The notes under the pieces were generated by a model, which ran no database searches, had not been told where the DNA came from, and saw only the letters and a program-made list of their open reading frames with translations. From positions 18,423,484 to 18,487,483 of the forward strand of contig CM076951.1 in assembly GCA_039566865.1 (NCBI GenBank): a DNA stretch of 64,000 nucleotides. Direction: 5' to 3'. Positions within the stretch are counted from its first letter, which is position 1. The number at the start of each line of letters is the position of its first letter. Both the position numbers and the translations under genes were made by a program. The stretch comes from Aurelia coerulea. Lineage: Eukaryota > Cnidaria > Scyphozoa > Semaeostomeae > Ulmaridae. This document shows positions 33,293 to 44,359 of the stretch, in pieces.

Positions 33293-34380
33293 TTACAAAA
33301 TTGTTTGAGACCACGCTCTTCAGATTGTCGGAAAAAGCCCCTTTAAACAAAGATCTCTTTACGTCCATATTTATGTACAGTTCGGTTTAGAAAAGATTTT
33401 AATTGCTACGAAAAGAGCTATCCAGCGAAATTAACAACAAAGCTTTTGTTCTAAAAAAAACTATTACTACTTAACCCTATCCAGACTAGGGCCCCCCCCC
33501 CCCTCCTAGTAAACTTTTCCACACACCTCATCGAGTATCTCTAGAATTAGTCTAACTTTTTTGTGACTTTTAGTTTCTATCTATGAGACATCTTTTCATG
33601 TCAATTTCAAAAATTTTGACACTGATTCCGGGGGTCAACACATGACTGTAAATTGAGGTCTCCATAAAATAAATACATTTTAAGCCATAGCTTTTGAACC
33701 ACTGGCTCTATGACAATGAGACAAACATTGTTGAACTCGTCTTGAAACAAGCTTTCATTTGATATATAGTTTATTGATTTTTGATGACGTCATCAAGATT
33801 GGTTGTTGCGCATGTGTACTGATGAAAAACCATGTTATGCTTCATTTTTAGAAAAATGAGTGACATAATATGATGCAGCAGGTCACTTTATGTATATTTA
33901 GCATTCTTTGCTATTTTCAAAAGTAATTTATAATCAATTTTAGACAAAAATCGCTCTTTTTTCGTGCAAAATAAATAAATGCTGACATCAGCAAAAATGT
34001 TAGTGTTACAAAGCAAAAATTTCAAAATAAGAATTACAAGGATATAATCCTTCTATGTTTCAAATATCACATCGATATATTTTATCAATTTGGAGATACA
34101 ATGTGACAAAGTACATGTGGTTTTACACCCAAATTAGCAACATTTGCTGACGTCAGCACTTAATCACGTGACATAAACAAAAACAAATCACATCATCTTG
34201 TTTGCCTTATCATGTTTGTTACTTGTGCCAAGTTTCAAGTCTCTAGCACTTATGATTCTATAAAAAACCAAGGAGGGGGGACTTTGTGCCGCCCCTAGTC
34301 TCCCCAGAGTTTCAAAAAGCCTAGTCTGGATAGGGTTAAAATTTGTTAGAGCAAACTTTCCAAAGTTGCTATGCTTAGTC
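33293..34380. repeat. hAT-MITE-family fragment carrying a TTAA MITE
   Basis: 33299-33470 and 34340-34377 align with 37075-37285, the interior of the hAT MITE: TTTGAGACCACGC, GTTCGGTT(T/C)A and GTCAGAGCAAAC-type blocks occur in the same order. The fragment lacks hAT termini and was later split by the insertion at 33475-34335. Confidence 0.65.
33475..34335. mobile_element. piggyBac-type MITE (TTAA, CCCTATCCAGAC ends)
   Basis: TTAA at 33471-33474 and 34336-34339; ends CCCTATCCAGACTAGGG and CCTAGTCTGGATAGGG. With one TTAA retained, the flanks align base for base in length with the unoccupied relative at 37251-37281 (TTAA versus TGAA), a direct empty-site confirmation. Related to, but distinct from, copies at 26651 and 42202. 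Confidence 0.9.
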
Positions 34381-35090
34381 ATTTTTCAAATGAGGCACGA
34401 TTTAGGATGAATTTTTCTTTGTAGGTTCCACCGTAGGGAGCCTACACCCTACAGGTGCGTGCGCACCTATATTTTGTTGTTTGCTGCAGCGATGACTGTG
34501 GCCTAGCCTAGCGCCGGATCTGAAACAATTGCCTTAATAATGCAGAAAGCTTTTGGAATTGAAGCTGTGTATTTTTGCCATGACATTAAACCTTTCACAC
34601 CAATTTTGCGAGCATCAATATTTTTAATTGAATTTTTGGACAAATTGAATTTTTGGACAAATGCTTAGCAAATTCGTCTTCTTTTGAGTTTCTAAATGCC
34701 GTCTCTATGATGCAAAGTTTCCTTTTCTTAAATTTTCCGATCTCTGAAAGTTGCTCGAAAGACAGCGAAGCCATTTTAGTTCTTTCCTGATGAGTTTGTT
34801 GTTTCAGACAGGGTTGATTAGGACTCTAAAAAATATTGGTACAACACTATTGCACAGCCAGTGTTAACAGCTTTACTGTTGATGCCACCAAAACCGGATT
34901 TCACACTGCACCGAATAGAAACAACGCATTGTTAGCTACTGGTGGCAAACAGAGATCACGGAGACAGTTTTATCGTCCGTCGCACAGAATGACTTTGATC
35001 AGGTGGGTGACTTCCCAGTAAGGGGGCACTCAGCACATACACATACAGGGGTTAGGTACGATAAATTTGTAGGCAACCCAAAAATCTCAG
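34381..35090. other. No gene recognised
   Basis: Contains an isolated GTAGGGAGCCTACACCCTACA palindromic patch (34433-34453) resembling words of the 46-49 kb satellite. No coding evidence. Confidence 0.4.
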
Positions 35091-35094
35091 TTTA

Positions 35095-35607
35095 GGGACC
35101 GTTCGTTGTTTAGTCAGGGGTTGGTACTGAAGAGAACTTGGTTGGGTAAATAAACTTTCCCACACTAAAAAGGTTGGGTAAAAACAATTTACTTATAAAA
35201 AATGCTGGGTAAAAATTTTTCATGGTGCAATTATCAAAATATAGCAAGGCAGTTTGAAATGCCAGCACTCAGTTATTATCACTGGAATCGCTCAATGAAA
35301 AGTTTTCTGATATGGAGTCTTTTTCAGCAATATTAGCAGCAGGAATATTATCATTATAATTTTATGCCAATCTACCAATCTTTTCAAGATATGAAATTGA
35401 AATAATGATTGTTTCAAAGGAGTCTTTAGGCCTGTCAGACATTTCTTCAACTTCAAGATCTGGCCTAAGTTGGGTAAAGTTTTTTTCCATGATGTGCTGG
35501 GGTTGGGTGAATTTTTTTTCATATTCTTGCAGTTGGGTAAAAGGTAATTTCACTAGGAAATTAATTTCTGTTCGGTACCGACCCCTAGCTAAATAATGAA
35601 CGGTCCC
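35095..35607. mobile_element. PIF/Harbinger-type MITE (TTA, GGGACCGTTC ends)
   Basis: Ends GGGACCGTTCGTTGTTTAG and CTAAATAATGAACGGTCCC pair over about 38 bp; TTA at 35092-35094 and 35608-35610. The interior is rich in GGGTAAA words. No ORF. Confidence 0.85.
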
Positions 35608-35610
35608 TTA

Positions 35611-36431
35611 GCTTTATTGCAACCCAAAAATATCAGCTCATTGACATCTACATATATTGACATCTGTAAACGAACATAAACGATCCTGAAACAATGGAAA
35701 TTGAGGCCAGGATTTTATGGAACCCAGAAATATCATCTTGACTATATTTGATGCCCAAAAATGCATGTGCTGAGGGTGACTTTGATCACTCAACTCATGC
35801 AGCTCCCCTCTCTATAAAGTCTCCCATGTAATAAGACTCTGCCCCAAAATTTGAATAGCCCCCCCCCCCATACTTGAATCAAATTGCAGAGGTTACCAAA
35901 GATTTTCCATTTATTGAGGTAAATAAATGTTTATGTTAATTTTGATATAGTTCGAGTTGAATCCGCAAACGATGGTGTGAAAGAACTTAAAAGCTTTCAT
36001 ATGTATTGGTATCATTTTACTTCATGAATAAGACCTCTCCCTCTCTTTTAGGCTCCCTCTCTGGAGTGCCCAGCATTAAATAGCATTAAATCATGTCTAT
36101 GATTAAATTGGGTGTTTACGGTATACCATAAACCGCACGTACTGGGTCGATTCTCAATTATTGTGTACGCCAAGAAGTCACATTTGAACTACCTTCCAAA
36201 AATAGATGCTCACTTGGATTTTTTATTCATGAGAAGCAAGAACCACCAGGGCCGAAAATTGACGAAACTCTTGTACAAACTTGAAAAGAGCTCAGAAACT
36301 TTCAATTGCTAGATTATTCCAAAGTGTGATGTTTTGAAAGCATATTCTTGGGTGACTTTAGCCCTTATCATGAGGATTGATGTTTCTAGAGACATCTGTA
36401 GCAGGATCGAAAACCACATCATAATTTGTTG
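35611..36431. other. No gene recognised
   Basis: AT-rich with a C-run near 35860. The 66-codon frame at 36112-36312 has no recognisable motif. Confidence 0.4.
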
Positions 36432-36746
36432 ATTAAAGAACGGCTTCTGTAAAATGCGGGTCCGCAGGTCCAATAAAATGCGGGTCTGCGGGTCTCTTTG
36501 GATGTAGGTCCCACGGCCATATACAAACGGCCGCTGTATGCGGCAAGGAGCCTTTCGTTCAGAAAGAAGCGATACAGCAATTCATCATCGCTGCAATTCA
36601 TCAAGTGAAACCAATATCGATGGGATTGAATGGTGACGCAGTTCGTTACAAAGGTCACAAAGAGAAGAATACATTGTGAAATCGTACCTGATCAATGAAA
36701 AGATCCTGAGTCACAGCTTGCAAAGAATTTCAATTCCAATGCAAAT

Positions 36747-37688
36747 CCCGGGGGAGGTACTTCACATATTTTGGGTACGGGGACGTGCCATCGGGAAGGG
36801 TATCGACTTTTGCGATTTTGGTATAAGGAACGGTATCGATTTTCACGATTTTGGTGTAAGGAACGGTATCGATTTTCACGATTTTGGTTAAAGTATATGA
36901 TCGGATATACATTTTCGGAAAATTGGTATAAGGTCGGGTGTACGTTTTTGGAAAATTGGTATAAAGTCGGGCAGGGACCGCGCAGCGGTTTCAAAGTGGG
37001 GGGGCTGAACGGCGAGCGAAGCGAGCAAAAATGGGGGTCCGGGGAAAGAGCTCATCTTGCCCCCGGAAAATTTTTTTGAGACCACGCCCTTTAGAACGTC
37101 AGAAAACGCCCTTTTCAATGAAATATTTGCCCCTTAATAGGTCTATATTTATACTGTTTACAGTTTGGTTCAAAAAAGATTTCAAAAGATTTCAATTACC
37201 ATCGTTACAACCAACAAAATTAACAGCAATTATTTCTTCTCATAAAAAACTATAACTATTGAAGATCTGTCAGAGCAAACGTGGCAAAGTTGGATGCCTA
37301 TTCTAATTTTTAACGAAATCGTTAGCAATTTCTAAGAGGGACATCGTGTTTGCTCGTTGTTTATGAAAGTTCAATATCGCTAGATTGTTGAAATTCCCTT
37401 TCTTAATATTTGAATGAAGTCACGGTTTGAGACATCTAGCCATTGAGAAGGTCTCTCAGCAAATGCAGCAGTTGCGTGTATGAAAATATTGAAAATTCCA
37501 TATTTGTGAAAGTTTTTAGACATATCTTTGAAAAAAGTGGGGGGGCTTTAGCCCCCCTAGCCCAATGGCTGCGCGGTCCCTGAAGTCGGGTATGCTTTTT
37601 TGGAAAATTGGTATAAGGAACGGGTATGTTTTTGAAGCTTTGATGGCACGTCCCCGACCAAAACCTGGTCAAGTAACCCCCCCCCGGG
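36747..37688. mobile_element. CCCGGGGG-ended tandem-repeat element, 8-bp duplication (copy 1)
   Basis: Perfect 8-bp duplication ATGCAAAT at 36739-36746 and 37689-37696. Ends CCCGGGGGAGGTACTT and AAGTAACCCCCCCCCGGG; subterminal GGGGACGTGCCATC is present at both ends, inverted. The interior consists of 33-bp units (AAGGAACGGTATCGATTTTC type and GGAAAATTGGTATAA type). The 33-bp period keeps reading frames open on both strands; I do not consider them genes. It is interrupted by the hAT MITE at 36972-37582. The second copy is at 60676-61065. Confidence 0.85.
36972..37582. mobile_element. hAT-type MITE (8-bp duplication AAGTCGGG, 611 bp)
   Basis: Ends CAGGGACCGCGCAGCGG and GGCTGCGCGGTCCCTG. Perfect 8-bp duplication AAGTCGGG at 36964-36971 and 37583-37590. 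The homologous position in the sister element at 60676-61065 has a single AAGTCGGG (as its complement) and no insert, a clean empty site. Family members: 33293-34380 (fragment) and 49455-49793 (right end). Confidence 0.93.
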
Positions 37689-38107
37689 ATGCAAATATGG
37701 GAGAACTTTGTACTTTGGAGGGGATCCCTTCACATGGGGAAGTCCCCATGCATCGCTCGATACTTTCATAGCATCTGCAGGGTATTCAACGAAAAAATGA
37801 AATAACGAAATAGCGAAATAACGAAATAGCGACATACTGTAGGTCCTGTAGTGAAATAATGAAAAAATGGCCTTTAATATTTTGAAACAGAGAAGATCAC
37901 CAAAATATCGTAATGCTGAGCATTTTTCTAGGAATCCGAAGGGTACTTCCGCTTGCTCGTTTTGCTTATTGGGAATAAACAAAGACATAGTTTGATGAAA
38001 ATGTTTGCAGCATATTCATTAGGCTTTTTGATCGATTTTTTCTTGAGTCTGGAACACAGGCTAAGTTGAACGCAAGCATTCGAGGATGAAAACAGGAAGT
38101 GGGCGTA

Positions 38108-39334
38108 ACTCGCCGCTAGGGACAGCACCCCTCCCAAGCAAAAAATATTAGAAAGAGGCCAATGTGAACTTCATTATGAGGCTAATGTTGATCGCAATGG
38201 TGATCGCGATCTTGATTGCAACCCTTGATTCAAAGAGTGATTGCTGTGTCCATCAGAGATAATGGCAGACACTTCGCAGTTGGATGGTTCTTTTTGAAAC
38301 ATTTCTCAATAAATGTAATCGAAAGTATTTGAATTTCCTTATTTCTGGTAAACTGTGAAATTAATTTTTGGGAGTTTTATCGCAGGTTCATTTCGCTGTT
38401 GATTTATCTCTTTTTGAAAAACAGCGTATTTTTTTATTGAGAATGCAGCAAAACAACAATCATCTCGTATTTTGCAGAACTTATGCTCCGTTTTGACTTT
38501 TCTGCGCTTCCCTGTGGTCTCTGCGTTTTCTCCTGGCATTTTCTTTGCATTCCATTTTGGTCTTCGTTCAAATCTCTTCATAATAAATGGTATTGTTTAT
38601 TTGAACGAGACAAAATAGTGTGTTACATCAATTTGGCTGCATTCTTTGTTTTATATTCATATACTTTCAATGACAACTTCCGCACGTCATGTAGGATTCT
38701 TATTGACGTCACATCTGTCAGAATTTCTTCCAGGCAGACTTTGCTGGTTTTTCCTAGAGTTATTTTTGTTGTATTGAATGTGCACAGGGAAACCCCAAAA
38801 TGTGTTGTGCACAGCACAAAAGTAGTGAGACAATATAGGCGTCTTTGTGATATTGCATCTAGGATTTTACGCAGCAAACAGGATTGTACTCTGGAGACAA
38901 AGCTTTGAAAATTAATCTGCAAGTTCAATGGGCCTAAACTGAGGTGAATTTTACTTAATGCACAAAATCTCGTACACCTTTAGCAACATCCTTTTGTTTT
39001 CAAGAAAAATCCATCACAACTTTATAGTCACATCACATTTGAAATGAAAGATGTCCAAAAAACCGTTAACCTGATACCAAAAGGGGGAATAACAGTATAC
39101 GCAGAAAACATAATATCCAAAATCCAAATGCTAAGCTTTGTAATCTTGTTTCCCCAGCTCCACTGCTATGTGTCTGCCATTGTTTCCGATGCACATGGCA
39201 ATCACTCTTTGAATCAAGAGTGGCATTCAAGATCAAGATCACTATTGCGATCAACATTAGCCTCATATTGAAGTTCAACTTGGCCTCTTTCTAATATTTT
39301 TTGCTTGGGAGGGGTGCTGTCCCTAGCGGCGAGT
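38108..39334. mobile_element. Foldback element with 9-bp duplication GTGGGCGTA
   Basis: Ends ACTCGCCGCTAGGGACAGC and GCTGTCCCTAGCGGCGAGT. Perfect 9-bp duplication GTGGGCGTA at 38099-38107 and 39335-39343. Arms of about 165 bp pair through ATCTTGATTGCAACCCTTGA-like sequence. The unpaired centre (38280-39165) has two open frames of about 100-140 codons on opposite strands (38483-38908 plus, 38623-38928 minus) without recognisable motifs. Mutator-type by duplication length. Confidence 0.85.
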
Positions 39335-39478
39335 GTGGGCGTAAGCCTCGCAAGACCCATCGACCGCTGTAGCACGCCTTACACAACGAGACCCGCCACC
39401 AATTTTGTAGTGGGACCCCGTGGGACCCGCATTTTATTGGACCTGCGGACCCGCAGTTTACAGAAGCCAATTAAAGAA

Positions 39479-40085
39479 AGGGAACACATTACACTCTTTT
39501 TTATAGAATACTATAACTTTTGTCAAGCCTCGATATGCTTAAGAACTTTTCGTTTTGAACCTGACCAACTTCTTAAAGTATTCTTATTTTTCAAATCTGA
39601 TATGGTTTCAGGCCCAGGGGAACACAGCTAAAAGAAATGTGATGTCATCACTAGGAAATGGTTGAACTCGAACGAAAGAAAGATTTAAGCAATAATAGCG
39701 AATGTTCTTAACCATCATCAAGTTTTAAACATGCTTCTTGAAAACATAAATGAAATACGTAAGTCATGCGATTCTCTGTTATGAACATCGCAAAACAGGC
39801 AACTGCTGAAAGCTGAGACACGAATATGCGAGCTGATGCTGAGCAATATTGTCATAATATTCTTAAAATTTGCATGATTCTAGGCCTGAATATTCTTATA
39901 AACAATGTTCTTATATAAAAAGAGTTTAAAGTTAGTTGACGGAGCTAAGGAGAGGCAATCTATCAATGGGACAAAGAGACGCCTACGCACGTAATTGCTC
40001 CCCTGAGGAAAGATATGCATGCACGTGTCGATATCATCAAATACAATAGGCTAATTTTAGACATGCATATGCAGTTCTTGACCTA
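39479..40085. other. No gene recognised
   Basis: AT-rich. AAAGTTAGTTGACGGAG at 39928-39946 is the complement of a block at 40318-40335, so the duplicated segment that follows may be part of a larger foldback. Confidence 0.4.
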
Positions 40086-40304
40086 CAATCACTTACAAAA
40101 TTGTTGAGCCACCCTCAGATTTTCAGTTTTTTGCCTCTGCTTTCCCCCCTCCCCCCTAGTCAATGTTGAAAACCACTAAAAAGTTGCCAAACCACGTCTA
40201 TCAGCATGACCAAGTACTTTTTTCCAAACAACATTGACATGGGGGAAAAGGGGGCCAAAAAACTCATTTTTTTCAGGGTGGCTCGACAATTTTGTAAGTG
40301 ATTG
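40086..40304. mobile_element. TA-flanked MITE, CAATCACTTACAAAATTG ends (219 bp)
   Basis: TA at 40084-40085 and 40305-40306; ends CAATCACTTACAAAATTG and CAATTTTGTAAGTGATTG, continuing into paired AGCCACCCT. The central C-run and G-run blocks pair. Sister copy at 43858-44083. Confidence 0.85.
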
Positions 40305-40600
40305 TAGCTATTTATCTCCGTCAACTAACTTTAAGAGAAAAGCGCATAAATTTTCTTGTGAAATTTTACCCTTGGTACCAGACTCTGTCTAACGTAAAAT
40401 GGAGAATGTGTATTTATCCAAGTTTCTTATAAAAAGAAGATATTGACGTAAAATTAAGTCAGATCTTGCTGCATTTATAAAAATTATACGATATTGATTT
40501 TGAAAATCTGCTTGAACATTCTCCTGACTTCACTCATTTTTTCATAGGAAACCGCTTATAAGAAACGGTAGGCTCAAATTTTTGAAAATTTTGTAAGTGA
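40086..40600. repeat. Duplicated segment, copy 1 (with 43858-44372)
   Basis: The MITE plus about 290 bp downstream (CTATTTATCTCCGTCAACTA through GGCTCAAATTTTTGAAAATT) is nearly identical to 43858-44372, same orientation, about 3.77 kb apart. Copy 1 ends in another TTTTGTAAGTGATTGT end at 40601-40616, while copy 2 runs on into the 44360 dispersed repeat. Confidence 0.8.
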
Positions 40601-40616
40601 TTGTCTGAAAATGTTG

Positions 40617-41378
40617 TACCTTTAAGGCGTCATAACTTTAAGGTCTTTCCTTCAAATACTTTCAAATTAACAGGGCTGGCAATAATTGCATAAAGGCAGT
40701 CCTCAAATTTTTTTTTAATTTTTGAACGCTAGTGCGGCCTCGCAGCGTCCCTTAGAAAATATGCTCATTTTGTCTATTTTTACACCATTGGCCTAGTTGG
40801 TTACATCTCTTAATAAGCAGCTGAGGCGTTGGCACATGACAAGATATTTACTGTTATTGCATTAGTAGAATTTGAATCAACGTTTTCAATTACTAACTTA
40901 TATTTTTAAATGAAAATGGCGAAGCAGCACAACTTCCCATTTTCTGCGTGCTTTTCAAAAAAATTAGGTAATTCATCGGAATCTGCCTGTTTTTTTAATA
41001 AAGACTGATGCATGGGGAAACGATAATTCGAAGTTGGAAAATTTATTTTGTTAAACATGGCAATATACACGTTTAAATACAGACTCTTTTAAACAGATAA
41101 CGTGTCTACCATTACTTCCCTCTGCCTGAAGACTTGTAGGCCTGCAGCCGTCCTAAATTTACCATTGCTACGCCTCGCATTTAAAGAAGGAATTTAATTT
41201 CCAAACGACTTTACAACATCTATAGTCTCTGTTAGTTGTATCTTCGAGTTATAAAACATATTGTTCTACAATTACCTCCATAATCGACAAAATATATCCC
41301 ATATTGTTGTATTTAGAAGGGAATTTATGCACTTGAGTGAGCGCGGGAAATTTGAAAATTCGACAGTTCGACTTCAAA
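40617..41378. other. No gene recognised
   Basis: AT-rich sequence without recognisable coding or repeat structure. Confidence 0.4.
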
Positions 41379-41633
41379 ATGGCAGCAAGTTCACCACAGC
41401 GCACCATCTTTCTCCTCACGTACAGTCAAGGTGACTTAGACAAGTTTCCTAGTCGTCAAAGTTTTCCAGATGTTGTGGTTGAGTGTTTTGCAGTAAGGAT
41501 TATCCGCATTTCAATGTGGGAAACTTCACTTGAACGGCATAAGAATGGGGGGTTTTCATTACCATCGGTATTACTTTCATACGATGACAACTCGCTGCCC
41601 TGTGTTTACGGAGAAACACAGGCCTTTGTCTAA
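41379..41633 (+). pseudogene. Rep-like (HUH nickase-type) N-terminal fragment
   Basis: From ATG 41379 the frame encodes RTIFLLTYSQGDLDKFPSR, then SFPDVVVECF. FLLTYSQ resembles motif I (FLTYxxC-type) of rolling-circle Rep proteins, and this N-terminus is familiar from a repeated invertebrate family. At 41556-41564, in the +1 frame just after a run of six G, the bases encode His-Tyr-His preceded by Gly-Gly-Phe, as expected for motif II (the HUH metal-binding motif). The current frame instead runs on to FSLPSVLLSYDDN and stops at 41633. So the fragment is frameshifted and lacks motif III (the catalytic Tyr) and any helicase domain. It may be a transposon gene or an old endogenised single-stranded-DNA virus gene; I cannot tell which. 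Confidence 0.5.
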
Positions 41634-41639
41634 TTTCTT

Positions 41640-42197
41640 TCATTGCCGTCATGATCGAGAAATTTCACCTTAAAACATATGACAACTGAGAAAATTGTTT
41701 AACCTTGTTTGTTCGGTTCGCAATCGCAAAGTAATGTTGCTACCAGTATTTGTCATGCTGCTTGAGGGAGTGACAATAACGGCTCCATGCTTTATTGGCC
41801 AATATTCCTCTATTCTTTAAATGCCAAATGAATGAAAAGGGTATATGTTTCCCCTTTGAAACTAGCATTAGTTCTTTTAGAACCACTTATAAACGATAAC
41901 AAACAGTTTATCATCCGACCACTGAACTGCAATTGTTCAAGAGGTCAAATCACTAAATGATAGACTGAGTGAGTGATCTTGAACATTGCTCGCCAACAAT
42001 TCTCACTTTTTAAAGTTTCTTGTGCGTCCAAGAAAGTTGACGAACAAATAAACGAAGCCACCCAAGATGTAGCAAAAGCCTGTGTGTAGACATAGGCTAG
42101 CTTTTTACTCAAAAATTCTACACTGATTAGATGCAAAATGACTAAAACTTCAACAATTCCCACTTTTATAGCTACTAAAAAGGATTTCAAAAATATT
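41640..42197. other. No gene recognised
   Basis: AT-rich spacer with no coding or repeat signal noted. Confidence 0.4.
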
Positions 42198-42201
42198 TTA
42201 A

Positions 42202-43083
42202 CCCTAATCCACATGGGGGGGGGGGGGGGTGGATTCCACCCCCCCCTCAAGGTTTTATTTGCCGCGTTTTTAAACGACGTTTGCTATGTCCCCCAGCCTC
42301 CCTGACTTTTACTAATTATCTATTAGCCACATTTTGGTGGAAACATTTTTGAACAATAAGACTCACAGGTCACGTGACATGCCCATATTTGGAAGGAGGT
42401 AGCAGCAAAATCATTGTTTTCAATGATTTCAATGGAATTATTACATTTAATTATGAAGTATTATACAGCAAATGAATGAGCAATCAAAGGGCTTCAATTT
42501 GATACCGGAATTTCTGGAATTTGATGATGTCAGCACTTTTTGATAATGACGTCATTTTGGCCGCCATTTTGGACTAATTAGCAATTTTTTCAAGTTTTCT
42601 CGAACTTTTTCAATGAAAAACACTCTAATTATACATTTGTTATAGATAATCACCATTTTGCAGGTTATTTTGGTCTCTTTTTACTTAGAATAAATTAATC
42701 GCACAAATGATGTCATAAGAATTGGCTAATTTCTGCCAAAATATCACTCCAAAATCGTTAATTTCAATAAAATATTATTTTATAATCACATATGTTGACA
42801 AACTGAACCAAAAACTGCATAAAGTTCATGCAAAATCTTCATTAAACTTGAATTCAACTTGGAAGCCTCATTTTCACAGATTTTCAGCTTCGTGACGTCA
42901 CTGTGACGTCACAAGGTTTGGCAGCCACACCCAAATTACGCTACGAGCTACAAATGACTTGTTCTATAACTGTGCCAAGTTGTATTGAATTCGGATGAGT
43001 CTAAGGCAGTTTTCAGAGGAGGGGGGTGGAAAGCACCCCCCCCCCATAAATGGTAGCTCAAAAAAAGCCCATATGGATTAGGG
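42202..43083. mobile_element. piggyBac-type MITE (TTAA), copy 2, inverted relative to 26651
   Basis: TTAA at 42198-42201 and 43084-43087; ends CCCTAATCCACATGGGG and CCATATGGATTAGGG. Its complement aligns along its whole length with 26651-27506, including AGCTACCATTTATGGGGGGG near the end and the paired GACGTCA words inside. No ORF. Confidence 0.9.
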
Positions 43084-43087
43084 TTAA

Positions 43088-43857
43088 AGGCACTAAAAAC
43101 GAGCAATGTTGGTAAATTGGTTCAATTTCAACTCACCGCGGAGATTTTTTATTCTCATTGGTCTGCAATGAGAGTGTCTGCTCATACTCACAAGATAATA
43201 TGCGTTTTGCGCAAAATTTTTTCGTTTTTCTTCGTTAGAAACAAGGAATACAAACGAGCAATGTTGGTGAGCATTGTAGTGAGTCTTGTGGCGAGCACTG
43301 ATGACGTAATTCACCATGAACACACACGAACCAGATGGCAATGTTACAGTCGTATATCGATTATAATTGTAAATAGAACATTTTATTCAATTGTATCACT
43401 CAAACATATAGAATATCATCACTATAAAATTCTGTTGTAAAAATGACGTTTATGAACAGCGTTTAAGAACAATATAGCCAGTCAAAGGGAGAATTCCATA
43501 CAAATAGGCCAAACGAAAATACCCTCTCCCACCCTAGTTGCATCGCAGTTGCCAGAGTATAATTGAAGGCAAATGAAACTGAGAATCATATCAATATTCT
43601 TACAAGATTGAAGCTAAAGGGAAAGTACGTCAAAAAAATGAAAATTTTGAGAAAACTATGCAATTATGCCATTTTCTTGCAAAATGGCGAAAAAGTGCCT
43701 TTTTCAAAAATCTCGTAAATTATTTACAGTTGGTAAAAAATTTTAAAAACAACACATTTTGAAACTATGTGTCAATAACATGCCAAGTACAAAATTTCAT
43801 GCAGTTGGCCTCGGTACTCTTTGTGTTAACTGAAGTCAAAGTTGCTGGCATTTCAGA
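43088..43857. other. No gene recognised
   Basis: Short antisense-overlapping open frames at 43093-43440 have no motif. AT-rich. Confidence 0.4.
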
Positions 43858-44083
43858 CAATCGCTTACAAAATTGTTGAGCCACCCTCAGATTTTCAGTT
43901 TTTTGCCTCTGCTTCCCCCCCCCTCCCCCCTAGTCAATGTTGAAAAACCACTAAAAAGTTGCCAAACCACGTCTGTCAGCATGACCAAGTACTTTTTTCC
44001 AAACAACATTGACATGGGGGAAGGGGGGGGGGGCCAAAAAACTCATTTTTTTCAGGGTGGCTCAACAATTTTGTAAGTGATTG
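43858..44083. mobile_element. MITE, CAATCGCTTACAAAATTG ends (226 bp)
   Basis: Sister of 40086-40304. TA follows the right end (44084-44085); the left flank is GA. It is the first part of duplicated segment copy 2 (to 44372). Confidence 0.8.
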
Positions 44084-44359
44084 TAGCTATTTATCTCCGT
44101 CAACTAACTTTAAGAGAAAAGCGCATAAATTTTCTTGTGAAATTTTACCCTTGGTACCAGACTCTGTCTAACGTAAAATGGAGAATGTGTATTTATCCAA
44201 GTTTCTTATAAAAAGAAGATATTGACGTAAAATTAAGTCAGATCTTGCTGCATTTATAAAATTTATACGATATTGATTTTGAAAATCTGCTTGAACATTC
44301 TCCTGACTTCAGTCATTTTTTCATAGGAAACCGCTTATAAGAAACGGTAGGCTCAAATT

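Larger units (their letters stand above)
36441..39469. mobile_element. Outer foldback element with 9-bp duplication, host of nested insertions
   Basis: Perfect 9-bp duplication ATTAAAGAA at 36432-36440 and 39470-39478. Ends CGGCTTCTGTAAAATGCGGG and its near complement; arms share GGTCCGCAGGTCCAATAAAA. A 9-bp duplication with long inverted arms is typical of Mutator-like foldback elements. It holds the elements at 36747-37688 (with 36972-37582 inside) and 38108-39334. Without them it is about 860 bp. Simple GAAATAACGAAATAGC repeats occur near 37800. Related arms, diverged, occur at 59445-60199. Confidence 0.8.

Noticed and set aside
36676..37079. Open frames of 60-102 codons with GIDFHDFG-like repeats
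   Set aside because: Same 33-bp repeat element, copy 1, plus the start of the hAT MITE.
38483..38928. Overlapping 141-codon (plus) and 101-codon (minus) frames
   Set aside because: They lie in the unpaired centre of a foldback element and no motif supports either; they are noted in that element only.
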